Counted from the first letter of the stretch, positions 12,143 through 24,290 are shown. The stretch: 64,000 nucleotides of DNA from Labia minor (GCA_963082975.1 OY720345.1:2617001-2681000), one strand, 5' to 3'. Made by a program: numbers and translations. Notes: a model not told the origin generated them from the sequence alone.

Positions 12143-12496
12143 TTTGTATTTTGTTAACTTAAAAAGGAGAAACAATAATAATACAACAAAAGGCCCTTTC
12201 CAAAACTTACCTTTCTCAATACATAATACAAAAGAAGAAAACAACAAAAGGGACTTTGTCAAAACATTAAAAATAAATAATACAGATGTCCATAGTCCGC
12301 TTGTTTAAAAAAATATTCAAGAGTTGATTCTAGTATGTATTAAATATATTCAATATATTAAATATTAAATATATTATTTTTGATCTAAACGAATAGAGAA
12401 TGGATTTTACATAAAATTTGTAATCATTTCACAAATTAATAATATAATAAATGACACATTGTGAATTGACGATAAAAATAAATATATTTCATTAGA
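12143..12496. other. A+T-rich spacer, no gene recognised
   Basis: A short tandem-like pair of AACAAAAGG...CTT segments lies at 12,185-12,262. No coding signal or family match was seen. Confidence 0.45.
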
Positions 12497-12630
12497 TCTT
12501 ATTTTATTATACTAGCAAAAATTGTATAAATATATTTTTAATTTTCTTTCGAAATTAATTAAAAAATTTTAAAATATTTTAAATATAAAAAATATTGATA
12601 CAATATCTAATACAAAAACGAGGCGGGATG
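12497..12630 (+). mobile_element. HelB 5'-end fragment
   Basis: It begins TCTTATTTTATTATACTAGC after an A, followed by AAAAATTGTATA and the A/T-only body block. It is truncated within about 130 bp. Confidence 0.6.
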
Positions 12631-13263
12631 CAAATATAATACATTAATTAATAATAATAATCAAAATATTAAAATCCGTTTAAATAAGAAGTTTGAAAAA
12701 ATGTTCAGGTCGCTCCCCTCCAACTAAATGACAGTCCTGATCGTATGTTCCATGCTGCGAATTAAATTTGGATTAAGCATCATAAATTCTAAAATAATAA
12801 TTAAATAAATTTCAAATAACGATTAGATATTTATTAAATGAATTACTAATAAATAATATTCAATCTAATGAAATAAAGAATCTCTATATATTATATACAC
12901 GGTAAATGTATTAGAAAAAATAAAAAGCCATTTTTTTTTATGAAGAATTTTGATTTTTTTAAATTATAATTTCTGACTTTTGATTGATTACATTTAAAAT
13001 CATTTTAAAGTTATAATTTCGTCTTTACAAAGAGAGATAAAAAATTAATAAAATCAAAATATTGAAAAAATATAATAGGGAGGTAGAAAAAAGGTTCAAA
13101 CTCCCCTCTTCTTATTTTTACTTAACGGGTCTTCTGATTGGTTGCCTGTTTCGACACACCTTTTTTCGACTTAAACGCCACCCTCAATTTCCTTCAGCTA
13201 TCATTTGCTCTCTGCATCTCACCAAGTCATCATTAGCACTCTTGCTAACTGAGTGTATTTTAC
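12631..13263. other. A+T-rich spacer, no gene recognised
   Basis: A less A+T-biased patch at 13,080-13,260 gives a 71-codon ORF (13,062-13,277) with no recognisable similarity. The ORF runs into the R1 repeat, so it is unlikely to be a gene. Confidence 0.45.
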
Positions 13264-13463
13264 CACGTTTTTCTTAGCTTGCTTTCTTGTTTGTTTGTTT
13301 GTTTATTTATCTGTTCGGGTCAAATCTTGCAATCGAAATTTCGACCACTTCCAGTCATCCAATCGCTCTGAAACTTTTCAGAGTTATGTATTCTGGATGA
13401 CAATACAATAAAATAACACATTCGTAGCTTGCAAGTGTTTAATTAGAGCATAATTAATGAATA
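13264..13463 (+). repeat. dispersed repeat R1, copy 2
   Basis: This is the second copy of the repeat at 11,959-12,142, in the same orientation and 1.3 kb away. The main difference is an expanded GTTT run (TTGTTTGTTTGTTTGTT) near its start. The remaining ~170 bp differ at only a few positions by eye. Confidence 0.7.
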
Positions 13464-13821
13464 TAATTTTGTATGGGAAAATCAAAACAAAAAGTGTAAA
13501 TATTTAAATTTGAAAAAAACCGTTAAAAACCCGTTAAAAGAATAATATAATATGTATAATATTTAAAATGTAAATAAATTTGAAAGAAGGTATATTAATG
13601 TTTTGTACTGTAATTTAGAAAACAAAATTTAAATTTATGAGTTTTAGGCAATAAAGAATTAAAATATGACAAATTTAAAAATTTCTCTTTATAATTCAAT
13701 TTAAATTTATTACTTTCAGGATAATAGTATTTCATGACTATTAAAGTCAATCAAAAAACTTAAAAGTAGTATAGGTCAAGTGAAATCGATTGCAATATAT
13801 GAAGACTAAAAAGTAGAAAAT

Positions 13822-14672
13822 AATACTTTATATAAAAAAAAAACTTTTTTAAAAAACCACGTTTTTAACGCACTAAAAAGAAGAAAATAATTTTTCTGAA
13901 ACCCCATAGGTACTGACATTACAAACAAGAGATATGATTTGAAGAAAATTTTCTATAACGTAAAACGTGGGGCGCAACTATGGCTAAAATATTCTGTATC
14001 GTATAAAAATTTATAAATAAATGTTATTAGGTACAAATTAATAGGATAAATGAATTCATATTTTAATTAGCTTCAAAAAGTAAAGCTTATAACTTATCGA
14101 AATTTTTAAAAGAGGTAAATTTAATTTATGAAAAGATTACCTTTAGATTACTAATAATATTCACTTTTAAAAAATTCTGATAAAAAATGACATCCTAACA
14201 ATATTCTGGTAAATAATATAAGAAATTTAACTTGAAGAAATCTAAAACTAAATTTTGCTACTGCAAAACTTCTAGCAAATATTTAATATTTATGTTAATA
14301 AAATTTCTAAAGTGTAAATTGAAGATGTTTATTTAATATTAAGGAATTAATTTTCCAAAAAAAATTTACATTAATAAAAGTATTCTGTTGGATTACTAAT
14401 AATATTCCCTTTTACAAAAAGTCTGGTAAAAAATATAAAACTTAAAATATAAATCCATGGATATTGAAATAAATTAATCAAAGAAATTATATTGCATTTA
14501 AAAAATTTATTATTATTTGCGCCCCACGTTTTACGTTATAGAAAATTTTCTTCAAATCATATCTCTTGTTTGTAATGTCAGTACCTATGGGGTTTCAGAA
14601 AAATTATTTTCTTCTTTTTAGTGCGTTAAAAACGTGGTTTTTTAAAAAAGTTTTTTTTTTATATAAAGTATT
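13822..14672. mobile_element. foldback-like element with perfect 156-bp inverted termini
   Basis: The left arm, 13,822-13,977, is by eye an exact inverted repeat of the right arm, 14,517-14,672, down to a run of 10 A against 10 T. The arms contain ACCCCATAGGTACTGAC and end inward at ACGTGGGGCGCAA. The 539-bp spacer is A+T-rich and codes for nothing obvious; it has two similar segments around TTACTAATAATATTC. No convincing target-site duplication flanks the arms. It could be a long-TIR or foldback DNA element, or a recent inverted duplication. The ORF at 14,566-14,751 is a by-product of the right arm. Confidence 0.75.
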
Positions 14673-14689
14673 TATAGTAAATTTAAGAC

Positions 14690-15665
14690 GAAGAGGTGAT
14701 TTTTCTTCTCCACAAAAAACGATCATGAATCAACAGCCACATTACAGGTGAATAAAATGAGAGAATTAAAATTAGGAACATGGAATGAATAGTGACGGGG
14801 AAATATTAAAGATAAGTTTTATGAGGAATTAAAATCCGTAATAGATCAAGTCTCAAATTATAATAATAAAAATTATATTAGGTGATTTTAATGCCAAAAT
14901 TGAAAATAAAGAGGAAATATTTCGACTAGGATTTCGATTAGGAAAAGAGAGCCTCTTTAAGTAGGCGATATTAGTCTAATATTCTGTCTCAATTATTAAG
15001 AAATAAATCACTTTCACTATACAATTTTATTTGTGATTGTGCCTGATTAGACAAATGCAGGAGAAATCAAACGAAAAAATAATTCAAGTATGTAAATTAG
15101 GTTAAGCGGACAATTTATATATAATAGGAGATTTAACAAATTCAATTAAAGAGGCTGGAGAAAAATTAATAGACACTTGAACAAAGTGGGGCTTGAAATT
15201 AATAGTGCTAAAACAAAAAATATTTAGTATCAGAGAGGAATAATATTAAAAAAACTCACAAAATCTTAAAAGAAAAAAATTTCTTAAAATTTTAAAATGT
15301 ATTAGAAAATTGTAAATACTTAGGTTCACACAAACAATAACAAAGAATAATAATATTCGAGATGAAATTAATTATTGAGGTTGTAAATGTTGCAATCGGG
15401 TAACACCTGTTATCATACAGTAAACGGGATTAGCTCGTCAAAATTATTATCAAAGGAGATCAAAATTAAAATCTATAATAAATATAATACAATTATTTTG
15501 CCTTTGTATTATATTTGTGTGTAAGACGAGAGCGATTTAGAATAGCAGATACTGCATAACGAGGAATTGCATGAGCTCTATGCATCTCCAGGCATAGTCC
15601 AGAGTCCTAAAATCCAATGTGGTTCGGGCGGCTAATAATTTTCGAGTTCCGTATAACTCAAAAAT
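14690..15665 (+). pseudogene. LINE relic: APE endonuclease start and RT C-terminus
   Basis: Two parts of a non-LTR retrotransposon ORF2 are fused by an internal deletion. At 14,755-14,960 the translation shows the apurinic-endonuclease start (K-L-G-T-W-N) and the motif GDFNAKIENKE. From about 15,100 it shows the region after the RT catalytic core (INSAKTKN), then the C-terminal tail, with an EELHELYASP-like segment near 15,560-15,590. Many stops and frame changes interrupt it. The same C-terminal tail recurs at 23.6-24.1, 29.1-30.0, 40.2-40.3 and 54.3-55.3 kb. The RT core itself is missing here. Confidence 0.75.
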
Positions 15666-16086
15666 TATGTAGATTGACTAAAGCAAAAAATGAGAAATAC
15701 ACTTTCAATTTTGTAAGATTTATATTTTATTACTTTTTCTTAAAAATATATTATATCGTATATTATATGTATATTCACACAGAGTCGAAGTGTACCATAT
15801 AATAATAGTAGTTTTATTTCTTTTTCTATGATAATAGAGAGACATTTTTCATGAGGATAAAATTTACTTGATAGTATATCATAGAAACTCGAACGTCACA
15901 TGAACAGTTCGTCGCTCTTACCATATTCATCTTTAACTTTCCTACCTTATTTATTCTTTCAACGTTTTTTACCGACCGACGATAGATAGTAAGGGAGGTC
16001 TTGTTTTCACACCAAATTTCACATGTGAAGATTTTTACATATCTCCACAAATCATGCATTTTCTTAACAGATAAAAAGTATTATTA
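15666..16086. other. A+T-rich spacer, no gene recognised
   Basis: This is A/T-rich DNA with no family match. The 77-codon minus-strand ORF at 15,826-16,059 has no recognisable similarity. Confidence 0.45.
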
Positions 16087-16250
16087 GCATGATGTCTGTC
16101 TGTCCGTCTGTCCATATAGATGTGTACAGCTTGAACAGCTCAACGAATTTTAATAAAATTTGATTTAAGTATTTACTTAATGCATCAGTGGCATGAATTC
16201 ATCAACTTTTAGTGTAGATCCGGAAACCGGAAGTGGTAGTTTACAAAGTA
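16087..16250 (+). repeat. degenerate Helitron/Helentron-type 5' region
   Basis: A short GTCT run (GTCTGTCTGTCCGTCTGTCC) is followed by TTGAACAGCTCAACGAATTT and TAATAAAATTTG. This is the arrangement of microsatellite plus a 'ctgaacggatttttatgaaattt'-type sequence that follows 5' ends of several Helitron families, including the copy at 52,182. No matching terminus was found. Confidence 0.4.
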
Positions 16251-16970
16251 TTAATTTTATATTCATTGTCAGAAAAAATATAGTAGTAATTAATAATTTA
16301 TTAATTAAACTAAAAATAAAAACTAAGATAATATAATTTAGTCATTTTAATTCAAGTTTTAAATATATTTTTTTCTTTTTGGATACTTTCTAAATATATA
16401 TAATTTTGTTTGGTAATTAATTTATCTCAAATCGTTGGTCGGTTCTGTGCCTGGCCACAATTCATAGTTATTTTTTCTACTTCTTAATGCTACTCCTGCT
16501 TAAAATCCTCAAATATTAAAGCTCTAAATAATATATTTTTAAAATTAAAAAAATATAAAATTATTAATAAATAATAAACTAAATTGAATCTTTGTTTATT
16601 TTTAATATTATATCATATATAAATACTATTACCTACTGCCCTAATTAGTCTGAAATTTAATTTTTCAAAAGTTTCATTTAATCTGGATTTTTGGTTGAAT
16701 GGATTTCAAATTTCAGTAATATTTCAATTTAATTTATTAACTTTTCAAAAGTTTTTCCTCCGCCAAAGATATGAATCTTTGTTGTACTGACTCCTTTCCT
16801 CTCGACACTTTCTAATCAAAAATTTATAATAATGAGAAATATTCTTTAAATAAATAAAGAAATAATTTCAACCATCAGTGAAATATGTTTGCTCAAAAAA
16901 CTTTACGCTTTATTTTAAAAATAAATGTTGTTCAAAAAGTGAATTTTCATCGAATAAATAAATACGATAA

Positions 16971-17008
<38 letters not shown>

Positions 17009-17207
17009 CATGTTGAAAACGAAAGTTTTGTGATTCTTGGTACATATATTTTTAATAATACATTAACATTGTTTACTGATAGAATCATCGCCTTTGTAAC
17101 TCATTTCAAACGAGTTTTCATTATTTTAACATAACAATTTAAATTATTATATTATTTGTCATAAATCATGATATAATTATAAACTCAATTTGTTGTTGTT
17201 GTTGTTC

Positions 17208-17244
<37 letters not shown>

Positions 17245-18858
17245 TGTGATTTTATTGGGTTTATATTTTACCTCTTCTTTGTATCATCTACAATATTCGA
17301 TATCAATAGAATTAATTATTTATATTGTGAATTGGAATGTTAAATTTATATATTTTCAGTAATAAACATGTAAAAAATATTAAAAAAATAAAAATAAAAG
17401 AATTATCTGAATATGATAATCTCATATTTATTTCAAACCATCAAATAATCCAGATTTAAATCTTATACTTTAAAGAAAGGAGGAGAGAAGGAGAGAGAGA
17501 GAGTTGTGGTATTTATATACACACACTCTGTATGGATTTATAGCAGGATGCAATAAACTTCAATGATTGTAATTGATAATCAAAATATATTTCAAAACTC
17601 AATTAATATTAATGAAATAATTTAGAAAAATATTTAAATGGCTTTGATTATTTTGATAAATCAATAAATGAAGAAAGTATTTTTCTAATTTTCTTCTTGA
17701 GAGAAAATATATTCAATTTCGAATGGTAACAGAAATACTGGTAATTGCAATCCACATTAGACATATTGACTCCAATTTAATTTTAATTGCTTTCCTTAGC
17801 TCTTAATAGCTATTATATTGATTTTGAATAGACATGAGACGTGAGAGGAGTGTAGTTATTTGGACTCCACATAACAACAACGTATCAATTGAACATTAAG
17901 ACATCATTATATTGTATTCCATTCTTTAATTTTGAAAAAAATAAAATTTTATATTAAAAAAAAAAAAAAAATATAAAGATTTGGATTCTTTGGATGAAAC
18001 TATATTTCTTGTAATTTAAAAATAAATTTCATATCTAATTTGAAAGTTTGAAAAAAATATTCTATCAACAATTACGCTAAACTTATTAATTTACATATAT
18101 TTATATATATAATAATATATATAAGCATAAAGATACCTTTTAATAGGGGAATGTCATTAAGACACCATAAATAACATATTCAAAACCTCAAATAAATCCA
18201 TTTTACCAAAGAAGAGAACAATGTAATTGAAATAGGATCGTTTAATGAATGGATCATATTATGATGAATTAGAACTTTTCAGGGGATTTAAATTACATGT
18301 CAGTGAATAATCAAGTTTTAATATTAATTTTAAAGAATGTCCAAAAACGTAGAATACAATATACTTGCAAAAATTGCCAAAAAAAAAGAAAAAAAACTCA
18401 AATTACGTGCCTTTGAAATAAATATGATGAAATTACACTTGTGTTGATCTTTAACATTGCGGACCAAAAAATATTCTCCTTACTTATCAGTTGGCTTATA
18501 ACCAAGGTAAACACGCTTGTCTACTTTACTGTCTTTCCCATGCCAAAAGGATTCGTTTTCAAAACATAAAAAACGTCATATCCTTTATATATATATATAC
18601 GAGTATAATATGTTTTTATCATGTTTTCCAAAGGCATCTTAGATTATCGTAATATTTAAATTTTCATATAATTATATTTACATGTATTATTAATTATTTT
18701 AATTAAGAAAAAACAATTAAAATTATTTTTCTTTTCAATGAAACTTCTATTGATCAATTTTTCAACTCATAATCTCTCGAATATGTGATTTTCATAAAAA
18801 TTGTATGCATAATTTTTAAAATCAGAAAGAAAGATATTTACTACAATTTTTTCTAGAA
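16251..18858. other. A+T-rich spacer with microsatellites, no gene recognised
   Basis: It holds an (ATT)n tract at 16,974-17,006, (AT)n at 17,211-17,242 and a GA-rich run near 17,480-17,505. No ORF above noise and no shared repeat was seen. Confidence 0.6.
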
Positions 18859-20158
18859 TCTTATCTTATTATGCTAGCTAAAATTGTATCTATCTATCTA
18901 TCTATCTATATATATATAGCCATTGGTTCTCAAAAACCGCTCTAACGATTTTTTTCAAATTCACAATAGATATAGTATTTATAAAGAAAAATTAAGTTTT
19001 ATTGATCATATCTCTTGAAACATACAGCTTCATTATTTATTTCTTAATTAAAAATTATATATGGGTGACGTCATTTGGAATTTTACTCCCGCCTTTTTTT
19101 AAAGGATATTGTATTAATATTTTTTTATATTTAAAATATTTTAAAATTTATTATTTAATTTCGAAATAAAATTAAAAATATTTATTTTTAATAAAATATA
19201 TATATATATTTATTAATCTCTCTCAAAAAAAACAAAAACAAAAAAACATATAATTCTTGCTAAGAGAGTAAAAAATGTCATTTTGATCATCTAAATATAT
19301 TAGTCTATTGGGTAGAGGAACTGTTTTGACTAGTCAACTTCGCAGGATCGAAACAGGCGGAAAATAATTTTTTTTTTTAATCTATTATTTTTTAATAAAT
19401 TACTATTTTATATTTATTTATTAATTGTTCTTTTATTAAATTTAATATTTATTAATTTTATTTAGTATTAATTTATATATCGATGACATATGACATTCAT
19501 ATTGAAATTTGACTCCCGCCTTTTTTAAAAGATATTGTATTAATATTTTTTTTATATTTAAAATATTTTAAAATTGTTTATTTAATTTCGAAATAAAATT
19601 AAAAATATATATTTTAATAATATTTTATAATTATAAATTACGATATATATTTATCATTCTTCCAATAAAAAAAAATATTCATGCACTTAGAAACATATCT
19701 AATAATACATATTTATGTATTATTGAGGACCCCAAGTTCTATTCATTTTAATCAGATTGATGCAATGATGCAACATTTAATAATTGTAATAAATAATTAA
19801 AGAATTGTATATCAGCTCGGTGTCCCAAGTATTAATATTACCAGCCAAACCCAATATAATAATGAATTATTTTTTTTAACTTAATTACCTAGCCGAGGCT
19901 CGGGGTCCCGGTGTGATCTTAATATATTGTCAGAATTAGATAAATAATGTAGAGAGAAAAATTATTTAAAAATAGATATTTATTTAAATGAAATAAAATT
20001 ATTTAATTTACAGAATGAAAATGTCTATAATAATGTCTAAACATTTTTTCGAGCGACAGCTCGGTATCCCAGGTATTAATATTATCAGCCAAACCCAATA
20101 ATAATGAATCATTTTTTTTAACTTAAGTACCGAGCCGAGGCTCGGGGTCCCGGTACTT
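18859..20158 (+). mobile_element. HelB Helitron-like element with tandem 3' ends
   Basis: The 5' end is TCTTATCTTATTATGCTAGC after an A, then a TATC microsatellite and AGCCATTGGTTCTCAAAAAC. It ends at 20,158 with CGGTACTT. Two 3' terminal modules are present in tandem. The first palindrome lies at about 19,889-19,912 (GCCGAGGCTCGGGGTCCCGG); the second ends the element 246 bp later. Between them lie ~150 bp of unrelated sequence and a second copy of the subterminal segment GTATTAATATTA/CAGCC. The same tandem arrangement occurs in the copy at 33,347-38,714, so it spread as one unit. A weak tRNA-like segment lies at 19,301-19,363. Confidence 0.75.
19301..19363 (+). other. degenerate tRNA-like segment inside HelB
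   Basis: It has an A-box-like TTAGTCTATTGGGTAGAGG and a mutated B-box-like GGATCGAAACA about 35 nt later. It sits in the same place as the better preserved segment at 8,599-8,662. It is not a tRNA gene. Confidence 0.4.
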
Positions 20159-21100
20159 TACTACAATAACATAATAAGAATGGATACATTTCAAATATCT
20201 AAAGATTAAAATTTAAAATAAATTGAAAATGTTCTTATTTTTGTTAAAATAAATATTAAGACACACACACAATAAATAAACTTAAGCAAATTTTATATTT
20301 AGGTAAGTATACACACTCTATATGATGATTTTATATTAAAAATATTTTATTTATTAAATAGTAAAACATTTTATTTAAATAAATTAATATGAATGTGTTT
20401 TATTTAATTGTCTGTTCAAATCTATCAATTATCAAAAAAAAAAAATAATAATGAAATAAGATAAATAGTTTTTCAAAAGAATATTTATCATTTTTTAATA
20501 GGTAATGTAATAAGCGACCAATTATGTTAACTTGTATTAATACTTTGATATAAGTACTATAAAATGACTGTTGCCTTTAATTTAAATTTTGTTAGACAGA
20601 GAGAACAATGCCAAGTTGTGAGTTGTATGAAACCTTTCTGAGATTTCAAGTTTGAATATTCCATCTCTTGATTTATTTCTAAGGATGAATAATTACCAGA
20701 CACCCACCAAGAAGTTATAGGAAATAAACATATATAATTGTTAGTCTTGACATATCATACATTATAAAAGCACTGAATTACAGTGAAATTTGTGTTTAAT
20801 AATAACCATAGGTAAATAGAAGATGTATATTTCCAGTTGTAATTTATTCATATAAATTAAGTAACAAAAGCAAGTATTAAAAAAAAATATATTTTTGTAT
20901 CAAATGAAACAGAATATCAAACATTTGTTTTATTTAATTTATTTGTTGTGTTAAGAATGTCACTAGTCTAATTTTAATTATTTTTAAAATTAAAAGAAAC
21001 AAATTTATATGACACCACCAAGGATATTTATTATATCGGTAATAAATATAAACATTTTGAGGGTTTGAAATTTTCCTAATTTCGGATAATTATTAAATAT
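20159..21100. other. A+T-rich spacer, no gene recognised
   Basis: There are short CA-type simple repeats near 20,260-20,310 and an otherwise plain A+T-rich sequence. A slightly more complex patch at 20,600-20,800 gives no recognisable product. Confidence 0.5.
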
Positions 21101-21717
21101 TTTTACTATCTCGCCAGATTGCGCCAGTATTGCGATCATGAAAATTTTCGATGTCGAGATTTTGATGTTTTTATACGTTTGGAAGGTTCCTGAATCATTG
21201 TCACTAAGGTTGAGAAATATGTCTGTGTTTATGTGTGTGTGTAAACAAGATTACGCAAAAACGGTTTGAGCTAGAATCATGAAATTTGGTACATGGGCAT
21301 TATTCAAAATTTGTAGTTTTCTATCAACTTTAGAGAAATGTAGCTCAACCGGAAGATGGTCATTACCTACAACGTTTTGATTTTTTTTTTTCCTCTAAAG
21401 TGACCGTAAAAATAAAGATAGATGTTTGATAGGTTTTCACATGATTAAAAATTGTATAAAACTGCTATATATAGAATTTCAGCTTATATGAATCTCTGAA
21501 AGTATCGGAATTAATTTTTTGAACACTGCAAATCTCACGCGCCAACACGTGACGTGGTGCTATCAACAAAGAGCCAAACACGTGCTGGTTTAATAAATAT
21601 TATTTATTAATTTAAATTTATAATTTATAATGAATTAAATTTAATTTAAATATAATATATGTTATATTATTTAATGCAATTCAAATTGCGAGATTGTCGA
21701 GTAGAGACACTCCAGCT
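21101..21717 (+). mobile_element. Helentron-like (HINE/DINE-type) element, full-length copy
   Basis: It runs from ACTATCTCGCC to GCGAGATTGTCG plus the hairpin region GAGACACTCC. The architecture fits Helentron-associated elements: a 10-bp subterminal inverted repeat (ACTATCTCGC against GCGAGATAGT), a TG microsatellite about 120 bp from the 5' end, and a short stem-loop at the 3' end. Conserved internal segments include ATTTTGATGTTTTTATACG, GGTTTGAGCTAGAATCATG and CACGTGACGTGGTG. There is no coding capacity. Seven further copies or fragments lie in this window. Confidence 0.75.
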
Positions 21718-22446
21718 TATATCTAAATTAGAATAAATTATATATAATAATCAAATTTAATATAAATTAATCGATTAGGTACGCCAAGGAGTGAGAAAAA
21801 TAGAAAGAGAAAGAGAGAAAGTGAGAGAAAAAGCCGGTTTCTTCGAAATCGTTTTCAGTCAATTTTGAAATACAAATCAATTGTAATTCACCTTGTAAAA
21901 AGTAATAGAAGTAAGTATTTAAAGAATTTATATAACTACTCGTATATATGTTTATGAATATGAAAAATAATATTATAATCATACATCGTAATTAATAAAT
22001 ATATTCGAACGAATAACTAAGATTAATTAATATTTATAATTAAAAAGATATTATTATTGGGGATATAATAATACAATATATAATAATTGTTAATTACCTG
22101 TTAGAACGTCCACTCAGTCATTTCGGCGTCATTCACTATTCACTGTTCAATGTATACTGATGTACACTAAAAATGAAATTCTTTTATTCTATTATAATTT
22201 CTTTTATTTTATTTTAATATTTTAATAATATTTTTCAAAGAATTGGCCGAGTCGCTTATCGCTTTTCAATGAAATAAATAATATAAACAATCGAATTATT
22301 CTGGTTGTGCCCGTTTGCCTCCTGCATTTAGAAAATAAAGAATATCATTTATTTTTTATTTATTAAAAATCAAATTGATAAAGAAAATAATTTAAGGAAT
22401 GTTTTTCATTTGAATAGCTAATCTATCTATTTATATATATAATTAA
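21718..22446. other. A+T-rich spacer, no gene recognised
   Basis: A minus-strand 71-codon ORF (21,767-21,982) is made of low-complexity hydrophobic residues and is unlikely to be a gene. A short patch at 22,100-22,160 is more complex but unrecognised. Confidence 0.5.
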
Positions 22447-22718
22447 TCTTATATATAAAATTCTCGTGTCACAAAACTTTGAAATGATACTCCTCCGAAA
22501 CGGCTGGACCGATTCTTATGAAATTTTTTAAGCATATTCAGTAGGTCTTAGGGCATGTCAGACTTCTTTTATTAAACCGCTAATTGCTAAGGTGTGTCTA
22601 GGGGGTGGAATTTAAATAAAAATAGTTTAGTTACAATGCTAGATCATAGAGGCGCTGGTGGCGATAATTTGACTTCTATATATACCCTTATAGGAGACTT
22701 GCAAACAAGACTGGTTCA

Positions 22719-22783
22719 TGGCTAAACGAGCTAGCGCGTCATCTTATGACTTTGCACCCTCAGTTCGAAACTCGCAAAGGCAC
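22719..22783 (+). other. tRNA-like segment inside HelA
   Basis: It has an A-box-like TGGCTAAACGAGCTAGCGCG and a B-box-like AGTTCGAAACTC with about 30 nt between them. A 10-T run follows shortly after, which could act as a Pol III stop. No acceptor stem can be drawn. Only this HelA copy carries it. Confidence 0.45.
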
Positions 22784-23104
22784 ATTTTTTTTTTAAGTAT
22801 TATATATTTTTTTTACAAATTTATTAATTTTTATTAATTTAATATTTTATTAAATAATTTTATTTATTTAAATTAAATTTTATTAAATAATTTTATTTAT
22901 TTAAATTAAATTTTATTAAATAATTTTATTTATTTAAATTAAATTTTATTATTAAATTTTATTTTATTAAATTTTATTTTATTAAATTAATAGTTATGTC
23001 AATTAATTTTTTCTGCATAAATAAACATATATAAAAAAATATATATATAAAATTTAAATATTTTTTCGACTTGTTCCTTTAAAATATAATAAATAATTAA
23101 ATTA

Positions 23105-23260
23105 ATCCCTACTAGGGGCTCGGAGGGGATGCCATGTAGGGGAATCTGCTTTCTCTATTGGGAAAACCCAAATTGCCACCCCCAGCGTCCACTATAGGGT
23201 ATAAAAGCAAGCAGTGAGTGTAAGTCGAGTTCTCAAAATCAACGACTATTGAGTTGTAAC
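23105..23260 (+). promoter_or_regulatory. promoter-like segment with TATA box
   Basis: A patch clearly less A+T-biased than its surroundings (CTAGGGGCTCGGAGGGGATG, then ACCCCCAGCGTCCACTATAG) leads into GGTATAAAAGC at about 23,197-23,207. Downstream come GTCGAGTTCTC and an A+T-rich stretch. The layout resembles the U3-TATA-R part of an LTR. No matching second LTR is visible, so it may be a captured LTR or promoter piece. Activity is inference. Confidence 0.35.
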
Positions 23261-23599
23261 TATAAATTATTTTTATTAATTTAATTCATTAATATATATA
23301 TATATATATTGATATTTACAATATCTCAATTGATCTTATTGGCCTTTTAAACTTTGAAAACATTCACATTACGGCTATAATTTAATACTATTAATTTTTA
23401 AGATTATGTGAGTAAATCATTTTAATTAAGAAAATTTGATCTCATAATTGAATTTTCACGTAAGATTTTAATATATATTTTTTAATATTATTTTTATAGT
23501 AGTTAAGTGTTATGCTAATCTCTTTATATTTTATTTTTATTTTGTTTTCTTTGTTTTTTTTTAAATAAATTAATAACATTTAAAGTAGCATAAAAAAAA

Positions 23600-24115
23600 T
23601 AATCGAGGCAGGAAAAGTGATGGGGTTTGAAATTAATTAATTTGATAAGACAAAATAATTAGTATCAGAGAGAATAATATTTGCAAAGAATTTAAATCGA
23701 TGTTGCAATCGGGAAATTATTATTAAAGAGGATCAAAATTATTAAATTATTAATTGTATTATATGGGTGGGAGGCATGGTCTATAACCCTGGGAGATGAG
23801 AGTAGATTCAGAGTATTTGAGAATAGGATTCTTCCCAGCATTTATGGGCCAAAGAAAGATGAGGACACCGGGGAATGGCGGAGACTGCATAACAAGGAAT
23901 TGCATGACCTCTATGCATCTCTAGATATAGTTAGGGTTATAAAAGCGAGAAGGCTGGGATCGGCAGGGCACATGGCTAGAATGGGAGAGGAAAAATATAT
24001 TGGTGGAGAGTTCGATTGGAAAACGTCCGTGTGGAAGACCAATTGTGAACAGGGTGGACAATGTAGGAAGGAACGTGACAGAGATGGGACAGGGTAGCAG
24101 TTAGATGGTTATAGC
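23600..24115 (+). pseudogene. LINE reverse-transcriptase C-terminal fragment (in HelA)
   Basis: Translation gives the tail of a non-LTR retrotransposon ORF2. It starts with a GFEIN segment, then an SGN-like block, then LYGWEAWS-type residues near 23,757, GDESRFRVFENRILP at 23,790-23,850, and ELHDLYASLDIVRVIKARR at about 23,896-23,955. The conserved GHMARMGEE follows at about 23,965. The open piece at 23,900-24,097 is a fragment, not a gene. Frame changes and stops break it, and it lacks the catalytic RT core. Confidence 0.75.
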
Positions 24116-24290
24116 TCAGAATAGGGACACTCGGGGGGGGGGGGTACATGGGGCGGAGCCCCCGTCTAGATGTGGAGAGCGCCGAAGGCGCTCGGAGCAG
24201 CTAGTCTATATATATATTAAATTTAATTAATTATAAGTGAAAAAGTCATGATAGTCTCGGACCCTCTCCACATATATATATACTCGTATA

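Larger units (their letters stand above)
22447..24204 (+). mobile_element. HelA Helitron carrying LINE and promoter-like sequence
   Basis: The 5' end is TCTTATATATAAAATTCTCG and the 3' end is GAGCGCCGAAGGCGCTC plus GGAGCAGCTAG. A precedes and T follows, with no duplication. The first ~230 bp match the mini copy at 6,274-6,533. Inside, in order, are a tRNA-like segment (22,719-22,783), an A/T-only tandem block (about 22,800-22,990), a promoter-like G+C-richer segment (23,105-23,260), and LINE RT C-terminal sequence (about 23,600-24,115). No Rep or helicase is encoded, so movement would need proteins from elsewhere. Confidence 0.9.

Noticed and set aside
23900-24097. 65-codon ORF as a possible gene
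   Set aside because: It is a fragment of the LINE RT tail inside a Helitron, with clear similarity to the broken copies at 29.7 and 55.0 kb.
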